In this document: positions 8,296-16,353 of the stretch, piece after piece
Numbering within the stretch: position 1 is the stretch's first letter
How the letters are laid out: the number at the start of each line of letters is the position of its first letter
Source: Vibrio metoecus
Lineage (GTDB): Bacteria; Pseudomonadota; Gammaproteobacteria; Enterobacterales; Vibrionaceae
Direction: 5' to 3'
Length of the DNA: 64,000 nt
Assembly: GCF_009665255.1 (NCBI RefSeq)
Contig: NZ_CP035686.1
Span: 434,001-498,000, forward strand
Position numbers and translations under genes: made by a program
The notes under the pieces: generated by a model
The model's input: only the letters and a program-made list of their open reading frames with translations
The model's database searches: none
What the model was told of the DNA's origin: nothing

Positions 8296-9543
8296 ATGGG
8301 CCTTAAAAAGTTTCTTGAAGACATCGAGCATCATTTTGAGCCAGGCGGCAAACACGAGAAGTGGTTTGCACTGTATGAAGCGGCGGCAACGCTGTTCTAT
8401 ACACCAGGTCTGGTTACTAAAAGAAGCTCACACGTTCGTGATAGCGTTGACCTAAAACGTATCATGATCATGGTTTGGCTTGCTGTATTCCCTGCGATGT
8501 TCTGGGGTATGTACAATGCTGGCGGCCAAGCTATTGCTGCACTTAACCACCTTTACTCAGGTGATCAACTAGCCGCGATGGTCGCGGGTAACTGGCACTA
8601 CTGGCTAACCGAAATGCTTGGCGGAACAATGTCAAGCGATGCAGGTTGGGGCAGTAAAATGCTGTTGGGTGCAACCTACTTCCTGCCGATTTATGCCACT
8701 GTGTTTCTTGTGGGTGGTTTCTGGGAAGTGTTGTTCTGTATGGTGCGCAAGCATGAAGTCAACGAAGGTTTCTTCGTAACTTCAATCCTGTTTGCTCTCA
8801 TTGTTCCGCCAACTCTGCCACTTTGGCAAGCCGCACTAGGTATTACCTTTGGTGTTGTGGTTGCTAAAGAAGTGTTTGGTGGTACTGGCCGTAACTTCCT
8901 TAACCCAGCGTTGGCTGGCCGTGCTTTCCTATTCTTTGCTTACCCAGCACAGATTTCAGGTGACCTAGTATGGACTGCTGCGGATGGCTTCTCAGGTGCA
9001 ACAGCACTGAGCCAATGGGCGCAAGGTGGTGCAGGTGCACTGATCAACAACGCAACTGGCCAAACGATCACTTGGATGGATGCTTTCATCGGTAACATCC
9101 CTGGTTCAATCGGTGAAGTGTCAACACTGGCACTGATGATTGGTGCAGCATTTATCGTTTACATGGGCATTGCTTCATGGCGCATTATCGGCGGTGTGAT
9201 GATTGGTATGATTCTGCTGTCGACACTGTTTAACGTGATTGGCTCTGATACCAATGCAATGTTCAACATGCCATGGCATTGGCACCTTGTTTTAGGTGGT
9301 TTTGCATTCGGTATGTTCTTCATGGCGACTGACCCAGTTTCAGCTTCTTTCACCAATGGTGGTAAGTGGGCTTACGGTATTTTGATCGGTGTAATGTGTG
9401 TACTGATCCGTGTCGTGAACCCAGCGTACCCAGAAGGTATGATGCTGGCGATCCTATTCGCGAACTTATTTGCACCACTGTTTGACCACGTGGTTGTAGA
9501 GAGAAATATCAAGCGGAGATTAGCGCGCTATGGCAAGCAATAA
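8296..9543 (+). CDS. nqrB: Na+-translocating NADH:quinone reductase subunit B
   Basis: A 415-residue integral membrane subunit with about ten hydrophobic segments. It holds one covalently bound FMN on the Thr of the SGAT motif, seen in GFSGATALSQW near residue 236, and is part of the Na+ path and quinone site. The start MGLKKFLEDIEHHFEPGG at 8296 has AGAAGGG upstream, 5 bases after the nqrA stop. It overlaps nqrC by 14 bases. ApbE from this locus is the enzyme expected to attach the FMN. Confidence 0.96.
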   Translation: MGLKKFLEDIEHHFEPGGKHEKWFALYEAAATLFYTPGLVTKRSSHVRDSVDLKRIMIMVWLAVFPAMFWGMYNAGGQAIAALNHLYSGDQLAAMVAGNWHYWLTEMLGGTMSSDAGWGSKMLLGATYFLPIYATVFLVGGFWEVLFCMVRKHEVNEGFFVTSILFALIVPPTLPLWQAALGITFGVVVAKEVFGGTGRNFLNPALAGRAFLFFAYPAQISGDLVWTAADGFSGATALSQWAQGGAGALINNATGQTITWMDAFIGNIPGSIGEVSTLALMIGAAFIVYMGIASWRIIGGVMIGMILLSTLFNVIGSDTNAMFNMPWHWHLVLGGFAFGMFFMATDPVSASFTNGGKWAYGILIGVMCVLIRVVNPAYPEGMMLAILFANLFAPLFDHVVVERNIKRRLARYGKQ

Positions 9544-10303
9544 CGATAGCATTAAAAAGACGCTGTTTGTTGTTATCGCGTTGAGCCTAGTGTGCTCAAT
9601 CATTGTATCGGCAGCGGCTGTCGGTCTGCGTGACAAGCAAAAAGAGAATGCAGCATTAGACAAGCAGAGCAAAATTCTGCAAGTGGCTGGTATTCAAGCG
9701 AAAGGCAGCAAACAAATCGTTGAGCAGTTCAATAAGAACATTGAACCACGTTTGGTTGATTTCAGCACGGGTGACTTTGTTGAAGGCGATGCTGCAAACT
9801 ACGATCAACGTAAAGCTGCGAAAGCCGCCTCTGAGTCAATTAAACTGACTGCTGAACAAGATAAAGCGAAGATCCAACGTCGTGCGAATGTTGGTGTGGT
9901 TTATCTTGTGAAAGACGGCGACAAAACCAGCAAGGTGATTCTGCCTGTACATGGTAACGGCCTATGGTCAATGATGTACGCGTTTGTAGCAGTTGAAACT
10001 GACGGTAACACCGTTTCAGGTTTGACTTACTATGAACAAGGCGAAACTCCTGGATTGGGTGGCGAAGTTGAAAATCCAGCTTGGCGTGCTCAATGGGTAG
10101 GTAAAAAGCTGTTTGATGAAAACCACAAACCTGCGATCAAGATTGTCAAAGGTGGCGCACCACAAGGTTCTGAGCATGGCGTAGACGGTTTGTCTGGCGC
10201 AACGCTGACCAGTAATGGTGTTCAACATACCTTCGACTTCTGGTTGGGTGATATGGGCTTTGGTCCATTCCTGACAAAAGTTCGTGACGGAGGTCTTAAC
10301 TAA
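9530..10303 (+). CDS. nqrC: Na+-translocating NADH:quinone reductase subunit C
   Basis: A 257-residue subunit with one N-terminal transmembrane helix and a large periplasmic domain. The C-terminal DGLSGATLTSNGV carries the SGAT motif whose Thr (about residue 225) binds FMN covalently. It relays electrons between the iron centre and NqrB. Its start overlaps the nqrB end by 14 bases and its stop overlaps the nqrD start by one (TAATG), so translation is coupled along the operon. Confidence 0.96.
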   Translation: MASNNDSIKKTLFVVIALSLVCSIIVSAAAVGLRDKQKENAALDKQSKILQVAGIQAKGSKQIVEQFNKNIEPRLVDFSTGDFVEGDAANYDQRKAAKAASESIKLTAEQDKAKIQRRANVGVVYLVKDGDKTSKVILPVHGNGLWSMMYAFVAVETDGNTVSGLTYYEQGETPGLGGEVENPAWRAQWVGKKLFDENHKPAIKIVKGGAPQGSEHGVDGLSGATLTSNGVQHTFDFWLGDMGFGPFLTKVRDGGLN

Positions 10304-10935
10304 TGTCTAGCGCAAAAGAGCTGAAAAAGAGTGTGTTAGCCCCAGTTTTGGACAATAACCCAATTGCATTGCAAGTTCTGGGTGTGTGTTCGGCACTGGC
10401 GGTAACCACTAAGCTGGAAACGGCATTTGTTATGACGTTGGCGGTAATGTTTGTTACTGCATTGTCTAACTTCTTCGTTTCTCTGATCCGTAACCACATT
10501 CCTAACAGCGTACGTATCATCGTGCAGATGGCCATTATCGCGTCGCTAGTAATCGTGGTAGACCAGATTCTGAAAGCGTATCTGTACGATATTTCTAAGC
10601 AACTGTCGGTATTCGTTGGTCTGATTATCACCAACTGTATCGTAATGGGCCGTGCAGAAGCGTTTGCGATGAAGTCGGCGCCAATCCCTTCTTTTATTGA
10701 TGGTATTGGTAACGGTCTAGGATATGGTTTCGTGCTGATGTCGGTTGGTTTCTTCCGTGAGCTTTTGGGTTCAGGCAAACTGTTTGGTTTGGAAATTCTT
10801 CCTCTTATCAGCAACGGTGGTTGGTATCAGCCAAATGGTCTGATGCTACTCGCGCCTTCAGCATTCTTCCTGATCGGCTTCATGATTTGGACGATTCGTA
10901 CGTTCAAACCAGAACAAGTAGAAGCGAAGGAGTAA
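10303..10935 (+). CDS. nqrD: Na+-translocating NADH:quinone reductase subunit D
   Basis: A 210-residue membrane protein with six hydrophobic segments. It belongs to the NqrDE/RnfAE family, whose two members are inverted copies of one fold. NqrD and NqrE together hold the iron centre in the membrane, each giving Cys residues (here within TNCIVMGRAEAF and LGVCSALAVTT). It is 7 bases from nqrE and fits the family length. Confidence 0.95.
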   Translation: MSSAKELKKSVLAPVLDNNPIALQVLGVCSALAVTTKLETAFVMTLAVMFVTALSNFFVSLIRNHIPNSVRIIVQMAIIASLVIVVDQILKAYLYDISKQLSVFVGLIITNCIVMGRAEAFAMKSAPIPSFIDGIGNGLGYGFVLMSVGFFRELLGSGKLFGLEILPLISNGGWYQPNGLMLLAPSAFFLIGFMIWTIRTFKPEQVEAKE

Positions 10936-10942
10936 GGTTGTC

Positions 10943-11539
10943 ATGGAACATTATATTAGTCTGCTGGTGAAATCGATTTTCATCGAGAACATGGCACTCT
11001 CTTTCTTCTTGGGGATGTGTACATTCTTGGCGGTGTCGAAAAAAGTTAAGACATCATTCGGCTTAGGTATTGCGGTTATCGTAGTACTGACTATCTCTGT
11101 ACCAGTCAATAATCTGGTGTACAACTTAGTGCTAAAACCAGATGCACTGGCTGAAGGGGTAGATTTAAGCTTCCTGAACTTTATTACCTTTATCGGTGTT
11201 ATTGCGGCATTAGTACAGATTCTGGAAATGATCCTCGATCGCTTCTTCCCGCCTCTGTATAACGCACTGGGCATCTTCCTTCCGCTGATCACAGTAAACT
11301 GTGCGATCTTCGGTGGTGTGTCTTTCATGGTGCAGCGCGACTACAGCTTTGCTGAATCTGTGGTATACGGTTTCGGTTCTGGTGTGGGTTGGATGCTGGC
11401 TATCGTCGCTCTTGCAGGTATCCGTGAGAAGATGAAGTATTCAGACGTTCCTCCAGGTCTGCGTGGTTTAGGTATTACCTTTATCACGGCTGGCTTGATG
11501 GCGTTGGGCTTCATGTCTTTCTCTGGTGTTCAACTGTAA
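10943..11539 (+). CDS. nqrE: Na+-translocating NADH:quinone reductase subunit E
   Basis: A 198-residue six-helix membrane subunit of the NqrDE/RnfAE family, homologous to NqrD with opposite topology. The Cys in FFLGMCTFLAV and in TVNCAIFGGVSF correspond to the iron-centre ligands of the family. The start has a weak AAGGA-like site (aaggagtaagg) upstream. The NqrF gene follows after 33 bases. Confidence 0.95.
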   Translation: MEHYISLLVKSIFIENMALSFFLGMCTFLAVSKKVKTSFGLGIAVIVVLTISVPVNNLVYNLVLKPDALAEGVDLSFLNFITFIGVIAALVQILEMILDRFFPPLYNALGIFLPLITVNCAIFGGVSFMVQRDYSFAESVVYGFGSGVGWMLAIVALAGIREKMKYSDVPPGLRGLGITFITAGLMALGFMSFSGVQL

Positions 11540-11572
11540 GTCGGGTAAACCGCAGCAATAAAGGAATAGTTA

Positions 11573-12799
11573 ATGTCTACTATTATTTTTGGTGTAGTGA
11601 TGTTTACCCTGATTATACTGGCGTTGGTTTTGGTGATTCTATTCGCCAAATCCAAGCTAGTACCAACAGGTGACATTACAATCTCAATCAATGGCGATCC
11701 TGAAAAAGCGATCGTAACCCAACCGGGTGGTAAGTTGCTGGGTGCATTGGCTGGTGCCGGTGTATTCGTATCTTCTGCTTGTGGTGGTGGTGGTTCATGT
11801 GGCCAATGCCGCGTAAAAATCAAATCGGGTGGTGGTGATATTCTGCCAACAGAACTGGATCACATCAGCAAAGGCGAAGCCCGTGAAGGCGAGCGTTTGG
11901 CGTGTCAGGTTGCTGTGAAAACCGATATGGATCTAGAACTGCCAGAAGAAATCTTTGGTGTGAAGAAGTGGGAATGTACGGTTATCTCTAACGATAACAA
12001 AGCCACTTTCATCAAAGAGCTGAAACTACAGATTCCTGATGGTGAATCAGTACCGTTCCGTGCGGGTGGTTACATTCAGATTGAAGCGCCTGCGCACCAC
12101 ATTAAGTACGCTGATTTCGATGTGCCAGAAATGTATCGCGGTGATTGGGACAAGTTTAACTTGTTCCGTTATGAGTCTATCGTAAATGAAGACATCATCC
12201 GTGCTTACTCTATGGCGAACTACCCAGAAGAGTTCGGTATCATCATGCTGAACGTGCGTATCGCGACTCCGCCGCCAAATAATCCAAACGTGCCACCAGG
12301 CCAAATGTCTTCTTACATCTGGTCACTGAAAGCCGGTGATAAATGTACAATTTCTGGCCCATTCGGTGAGTTCTTCGCGAAGGATACGGATGCAGAAATG
12401 GTCTTTATCGGTGGTGGTGCAGGTATGGCGCCAATGCGCTCGCATATCTTTGACCAGCTGAAACGTCTGAAGTCTAAACGTAAGATGTCTTACTGGTACG
12501 GTGCGCGTTCTAAGCGTGAAATGTTCTACGTAGAGGATTTCGATGGCCTAGCAGCAGAGAATGACAACTTCGTATGGCATTGTGCTCTGTCTGATCCTCA
12601 GCCAGAAGATAACTGGACGGGTTATACCGGTTTCATCCATAACGTGTTGTACGAAAACTATCTGCGTGACCATGAAGCACCAGAAGATTGTGAGTACTAC
12701 ATGTGTGGACCTCCGATGATGAACGCGGCAGTAATTAACATGCTGAAAAACCTTGGTGTAGAAGAGGAAAACATCCTACTGGATGACTTCGGTGGTTAA
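11573..12799 (+). CDS. nqrF: Na+-translocating NADH:quinone reductase subunit F (NADH entry)
   Basis: The 408-residue subunit that oxidises NADH. An N-terminal membrane helix (residues 3-25) is followed by a 2Fe-2S domain with Cys 70, 76, 79 and 111 (ACGGGGSCGQC then RLAC). The FAD domain has RAYSMANYP, and the NADH domain has GGGAGMAPMRSH and YYMCGPPMM. It passes electrons from NADH through FAD and the iron-sulphur cluster. It ends the operon proper, before a strong terminator-like hairpin. Confidence 0.96.
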   Translation: MSTIIFGVVMFTLIILALVLVILFAKSKLVPTGDITISINGDPEKAIVTQPGGKLLGALAGAGVFVSSACGGGGSCGQCRVKIKSGGGDILPTELDHISKGEAREGERLACQVAVKTDMDLELPEEIFGVKKWECTVISNDNKATFIKELKLQIPDGESVPFRAGGYIQIEAPAHHIKYADFDVPEMYRGDWDKFNLFRYESIVNEDIIRAYSMANYPEEFGIIMLNVRIATPPPNNPNVPPGQMSSYIWSLKAGDKCTISGPFGEFFAKDTDAEMVFIGGGAGMAPMRSHIFDQLKRLKSKRKMSYWYGARSKREMFYVEDFDGLAAENDNFVWHCALSDPQPEDNWTGYTGFIHNVLYENYLRDHEAPEDCEYYMCGPPMMNAAVINMLKNLGVEEENILLDDFGG

Positions 12800-12820
12800 T
12801 CGATAACTCGCTACACTGTG

Positions 12821-12853
12821 ATGGCTGGCTCGTTCGAGTCAGCCATTGTTTTT
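12821..12853 (+). terminator. Terminator after nqrF
   Basis: Imperfect 12-bp inverted repeat ATGGCTGGCTCG/CGAGTCAGCCAT (one G-T pair) at 12821-12846, followed by TTGTTTTTT. It separates nqrA-F from apbE-nqrM, so the accessory genes depend on read-through or on their own promoter in 12850-12940. Confidence 0.75.
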
Positions 12854-12944
12854 TGCAAATCGGATATTGAAAGTGTCGATGGTAATCTGGTTTAGGGCAT
12901 CGGTATTTCCCATATCAATTTTTAACTATGAAAGGAGTAAACAA

Positions 12945-13949
12945 GTGAGAAACTGGCTTGTTGCATTCGCTTCTCTTCTCTTGTTGGCTGGTTGTGAAAA
13001 GCCGGTTGAGCAAGTGCATATCAGTGGCCCAACCATGGGAACCACTTACAACATTAAATACATTCAACAGCCGGGCGTTGCGGATTCGAAAACACTGCAA
13101 ACCGAGATTGATCGACTCCTTGAAGAAGTGAACGATCAAATGTCGACTTACCGTAAAGACTCTGAGCTAAGCCGTTTTAACCAGCATACCAGTAGCGAAC
13201 CTTTTGCCGTTTCTACACAAACGTTAACTGTAGTGAAAGAGGCGATTCGTTTGAACGGCCTTACTGAAGGTGCTTTGGATGTGACTGTTGGACCTTTGGT
13301 TAATCTGTGGGGATTTGGGCCTGAAGCTCGCCCTGATATCGTACCGACGGATGAAGAGTTGAATGCTCGCCGTGCAATTACCGGTATTGAGCATCTGAAG
13401 GTGGAAGGCAATACACTGAGCAAAGATATTCCTGAGCTGTACGTTGATCTGTCTACGATTGCCAAAGGTTGGGGGGTAGATGTGGTTGCGGATTACATCC
13501 AGTCACAAGGCATTGAGAATTATATGGTTGAAATCGGTGGTGAAATCCGTTTGAAAGGCTTGAACCGTGAAGGTGTAGCTTGGCGCATTGCGATTGAAAA
13601 ACCCAGTGTTGATCAGCGTAGCGTGCAAGAAATCATCGAACCGGGCGAATATGCGATTGCGACATCAGGCGACTACCGCAACTATTTTGAGCAAGATGGT
13701 GTGCGCTATTCACACATTATTGAGCCAAAAACAGGTCGCCCGATCAACAATCGAGTGGTTTCTGTCACCGTACTGGATAAATCATGCATGACGGCGGATG
13801 GGCTAGCGACTGGTTTAATGGTGATGGGCGAAGAACGTGGTATGGCGATCGCTGAAGCCAACCAGATCCCAGTCTTGATGATTGTAAAAACTGATGATGG
13901 CTTCAAAGAATACGCATCAAGCAGCTTTAAACCGTTTTTAAACAAGTAA
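12945..13949 (+). CDS. apbE: FAD:protein FMN transferase (ApbE), flavinylates NqrB and NqrC
   Basis: A 334-residue ApbE lipoprotein. The signal peptide ends in the lipobox LLLLAGC, so it is anchored on the periplasmic side. It moves FMN from FAD onto Thr residues of target SGAT motifs, here those of NqrB and NqrC. Family motifs are GPTMGTTYNI at the N-terminus and YVDLSTIAKGWGVD near residue 175. I chose the GTG at 12945, since AAAGGAG precedes it and the signal peptide starts there; the in-frame upstream extension has no family match. It sits after the nqrF terminator and just before nqrM. Confidence 0.93.
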   Translation: MRNWLVAFASLLLLAGCEKPVEQVHISGPTMGTTYNIKYIQQPGVADSKTLQTEIDRLLEEVNDQMSTYRKDSELSRFNQHTSSEPFAVSTQTLTVVKEAIRLNGLTEGALDVTVGPLVNLWGFGPEARPDIVPTDEELNARRAITGIEHLKVEGNTLSKDIPELYVDLSTIAKGWGVDVVADYIQSQGIENYMVEIGGEIRLKGLNREGVAWRIAIEKPSVDQRSVQEIIEPGEYAIATSGDYRNYFEQDGVRYSHIIEPKTGRPINNRVVSVTVLDKSCMTADGLATGLMVMGEERGMAIAEANQIPVLMIVKTDDGFKEYASSSFKPFLNK

Positions 13950-13965
13950 TAGTGAGCATAAAACA

Positions 13966-14199
13966 ATGAACACATTTTTGATTACTTTTGGTTTCTTTCT
14001 TGCTGTCATTGCCGCTATGGCTGTTGGCTACATTTTCCAACGTAAAGTGGTGAAGGGGAGTTGTGGTGGGTTAGGTGCCGTAGGCATCGAAAAAGTGTGC
14101 AACTGCCCAGAACCTTGTGATGCACGCAAAAAGCGTGAAGCGAAGGCCGCAGCGCGTGCAGAACGCCTTGCCGCTTGGGAAAAAGATCGCATCGCGTAA
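13966..14199 (+). CDS. nqrM: NqrM, assembly factor for Na+-NQR
   Basis: A 77-residue protein with one N-terminal membrane helix and four Cys residues (GSCGGLG, then VCNCPEPC). It ends in a charged Ala-Arg-Lys-rich helix. NqrM (DUF539 family) is needed to mature Na+-NQR, probably by delivering iron to the NqrD/NqrE centre. It lies 16 bases after apbE and before a strong terminator. Confidence 0.92.
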   Translation: MNTFLITFGFFLAVIAAMAVGYIFQRKVVKGSCGGLGAVGIEKVCNCPEPCDARKKREAKAAARAERLAAWEKDRIA

Positions 14200-14216
14200 T
14201 CAAGGCTACTCAAATA

Positions 14217-14243
14217 AAAAAGCTCGCTCCGGCGGGCTTTTTG
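14217..14243 (+). terminator. Terminator after nqrM
   Basis: 11-bp stem AAAAAGCTCGC/GCGGGCTTTTT with a TCCG loop and one G-T pair, ending in T residues. Confidence 0.8.
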
Positions 14244-14278
14244 TTTATCAGACTTTCCTTATCGATGGCTTATTATTA

Positions 14279-14298
14279 TACTGTTTATGTATACAGTA
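14279..14298 (+). promoter_or_regulatory. LexA (SOS) operator upstream of dinB
   Basis: TACTGTTTATGTATACAGTA matches the gammaproteobacterial SOS box (CTGT-N8-ACAG with flanking TA). It lies 11 bases before the dinB ATG, so DNA damage should induce dinB transcription. Confidence 0.92.
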
Positions 14299-14308
14299 TT
14301 GGTGGGCT

Positions 14309-15387
14309 ATGCAAGATAGAATTCGTAAAATCATCCATGTTGATATGGACTGCTTTTTCGCTGCCGTTGAAATGCGGGATAACCCTGCGTATCGAGAGAT
14401 ACCACTGGCCGTTGGCGGACATGAAAAGCAGCGTGGAGTGATCAGTACATGCAACTATCAGGCGCGCAAGTTTGGCGTTCGATCTGCTATGCCCACCGCT
14501 CAGGCATTAAAACTCTGCCCTCAACTGCATGTTGTCCCTGGACGTATGCCAGTTTACAAAACGGTTTCTCAACAAATTCGTGCCATTTTTCAACGCTATA
14601 CCTCGGTGATTGAACCGCTTTCTTTGGATGAAGCTTATCTTGATGTTACAGAGTCAAACGCCTACCAAGGAAGCGCCACTCTGATAGCACAGGCGATTCG
14701 CCAAGACATCTGGCAAGAACTGAATTTAACGGCTTCGGCGGGCGTTGCACCCATCAAGTTTCTGGCCAAAGTTGCTTCTGATATCAATAAACCCAATGGA
14801 TTGTATGTGGTGACTCCTGATCAAGTGCAGAGCATGGTTGATTCTTTGCCCTTAGAAAAAATTCCGGGTGTTGGCAAAGTGGCGTTAGAAAAACTCCATC
14901 AAGCAGGCCTTTATGTCGGGGCTGATGTTAAAAACGCCGATTATAGGAAGCTACTGCATCAATTTGGCCGCTTGGGGCTTCTTTGTGGAAAAAGAGCCAC
15001 GGCATTGATGAAAGAGAGGTCGTCACAGAGCGTGAGCGTAAATCGGTAGGGGTGGAATACACTTTTAGCCAAAACATCACCACGTTTGATGAGTGCTGGC
15101 AGGTGATTGAGCAACGACTTTATCCTGAACTTGATGCACGTCTTAATCGTGCTAATTCACAGCGAGCCATTATCAAACAGGGCATTAAAGTGAAGTTTGC
15201 CGATTTTCAACTGACAACAATTGAACATGTTCACCCAGTATTGGACTTAGAGTACTTCCATGAACTGCTTGAACAAGTATTAACTCGTCAACAGGGGCGA
15301 GAGATTCGCTTGCTAGGCTTAAGTGTGATGTTAAAACCAGAATTGCAAATGAAGCAGTTATCAATGTTTCCTAACGAATTGGACTAA
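14309..15387 (+). pseudogene. dinB: DNA polymerase IV (DinB), interrupted by a frameshift
   Basis: The reading frame from ATG 14309 encodes a Y-family translesion polymerase with catalytic motifs VDMDCFFAAVEM and SLDEAYLDV, up to HQFGRLG near residue 225. It then leaves frame and stops at 15049. The rest of DinB, from LWKKSHGIDERE to the end, is in the +2 frame and runs to 15387. One extra G in the run at 14974-14977 (GGGG to GGGGG) restores LGASLWKKSHGIDE. As read, the product (246 residues) loses the little-finger domain and the C-terminal clamp-binding motif QLSMF. It is either a real mutation in a G run or a sequencing error. Confidence 0.85.
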
Positions 15388-15546
15388 GGCTTGGCATTCC
15401 ACTCTGAAATGCACTGAACTGATGAAGATAATCTGAGCTTTAAGCGCCTGAATAAAAATTATCAGTAATGCGCTATTTTTGACGATTTATTGGCGTATCA
15501 TTCGCCAGGATTGATTATAGTTGGCAAAACTTAGCCAGAGAAAACT

Positions 15547-16290
15547 ATGAAAAAAAACATTTTAGCTTTAGCTGTATTAATGAGTTCATCTACCTGGGCC
15601 GCACAGTGCCGAGTGGATATTCAAAATGAAGTTCACCTAAATACTCAGCGCGTTAAAATTTTGCGTACAGCAAATGATACGGCATTGATTGATAAACAAA
15701 ATAATCTCTATATTCAAGGCAAAAAAATAGCGCTGACCGCGGATCAGAAAAATGCAGTACGTCGTTATCGTGAACAACTTGCCAACATGGTGCCTAAGGC
15801 ACAGCGTTGGGCTGATGATAGTTTAAAATCGGCCAATCAATTGGTTGATGAGGTAGCGATTTCTTTAGAAGCACCACAAGCGTTTGATAACGTGAAGAAG
15901 TCGATGGCAACGTTTTTTGCAGATGCTAAAGCCCAGTATTTTAAAAATGGGGATATGATCGTGCCTGCCGAAACGTTTGAAGCAATGCAGAACCGTTTTC
16001 AACAACAGTTTTCTCGTGGTAAGGAAGTGCTCACTCAGCAATTTTTTGCCAGTGCGTTTGATGTGATGTCTACCAAGATGCAAAAAGAAGGTGGCTTGAA
16101 TCTGACGCAGCTAGGTAAAAATATGGCAGATCTGAAAACAAAGTTGGATGTGAAGCTAAAAGAGCAAACCTCGACTTTTGAAAAGCAGGGACAGGAGTGG
16201 TGTGACGCATTAAACGAAATGACTCAGCAAGAGCAGCAATTACACAAAAAGATCCCTCAATTAAAAAACTATCAAGTCTTCACCATCTAA
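15547..16290 (+). CDS. yggN: YggN-like exported protein (DUF2884)
   Basis: A 247-residue protein with a signal peptide (MKKNILALAVLMSSSTWA), so probably periplasmic. It resembles the YggN/DUF2884 family in its opening CRVDIQNEVHL and in RYREQLANMVP. The second half is rich in Lys, Gln and Glu and looks helical. No function is established. It is a single gene with its own terminator. Confidence 0.75.
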   Translation: MKKNILALAVLMSSSTWAAQCRVDIQNEVHLNTQRVKILRTANDTALIDKQNNLYIQGKKIALTADQKNAVRRYREQLANMVPKAQRWADDSLKSANQLVDEVAISLEAPQAFDNVKKSMATFFADAKAQYFKNGDMIVPAETFEAMQNRFQQQFSRGKEVLTQQFFASAFDVMSTKMQKEGGLNLTQLGKNMADLKTKLDVKLKEQTSTFEKQGQEWCDALNEMTQQEQQLHKKIPQLKNYQVFTI

Positions 16291-16294
16291 ACTT

Positions 16295-16320
16295 AAAAGA
16301 GCGTAAGCCACGCTCTTTTT
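16295..16320 (+). terminator. Terminator after yggN
   Basis: Perfect 9-bp stem AAAAGAGCG/CGCTCTTTT with a 7-base loop, then further T residues. Confidence 0.8.
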
Positions 16321-16353
16321 GTTTTAGGTAAGGTTTGTCATGACGATGGTGAT

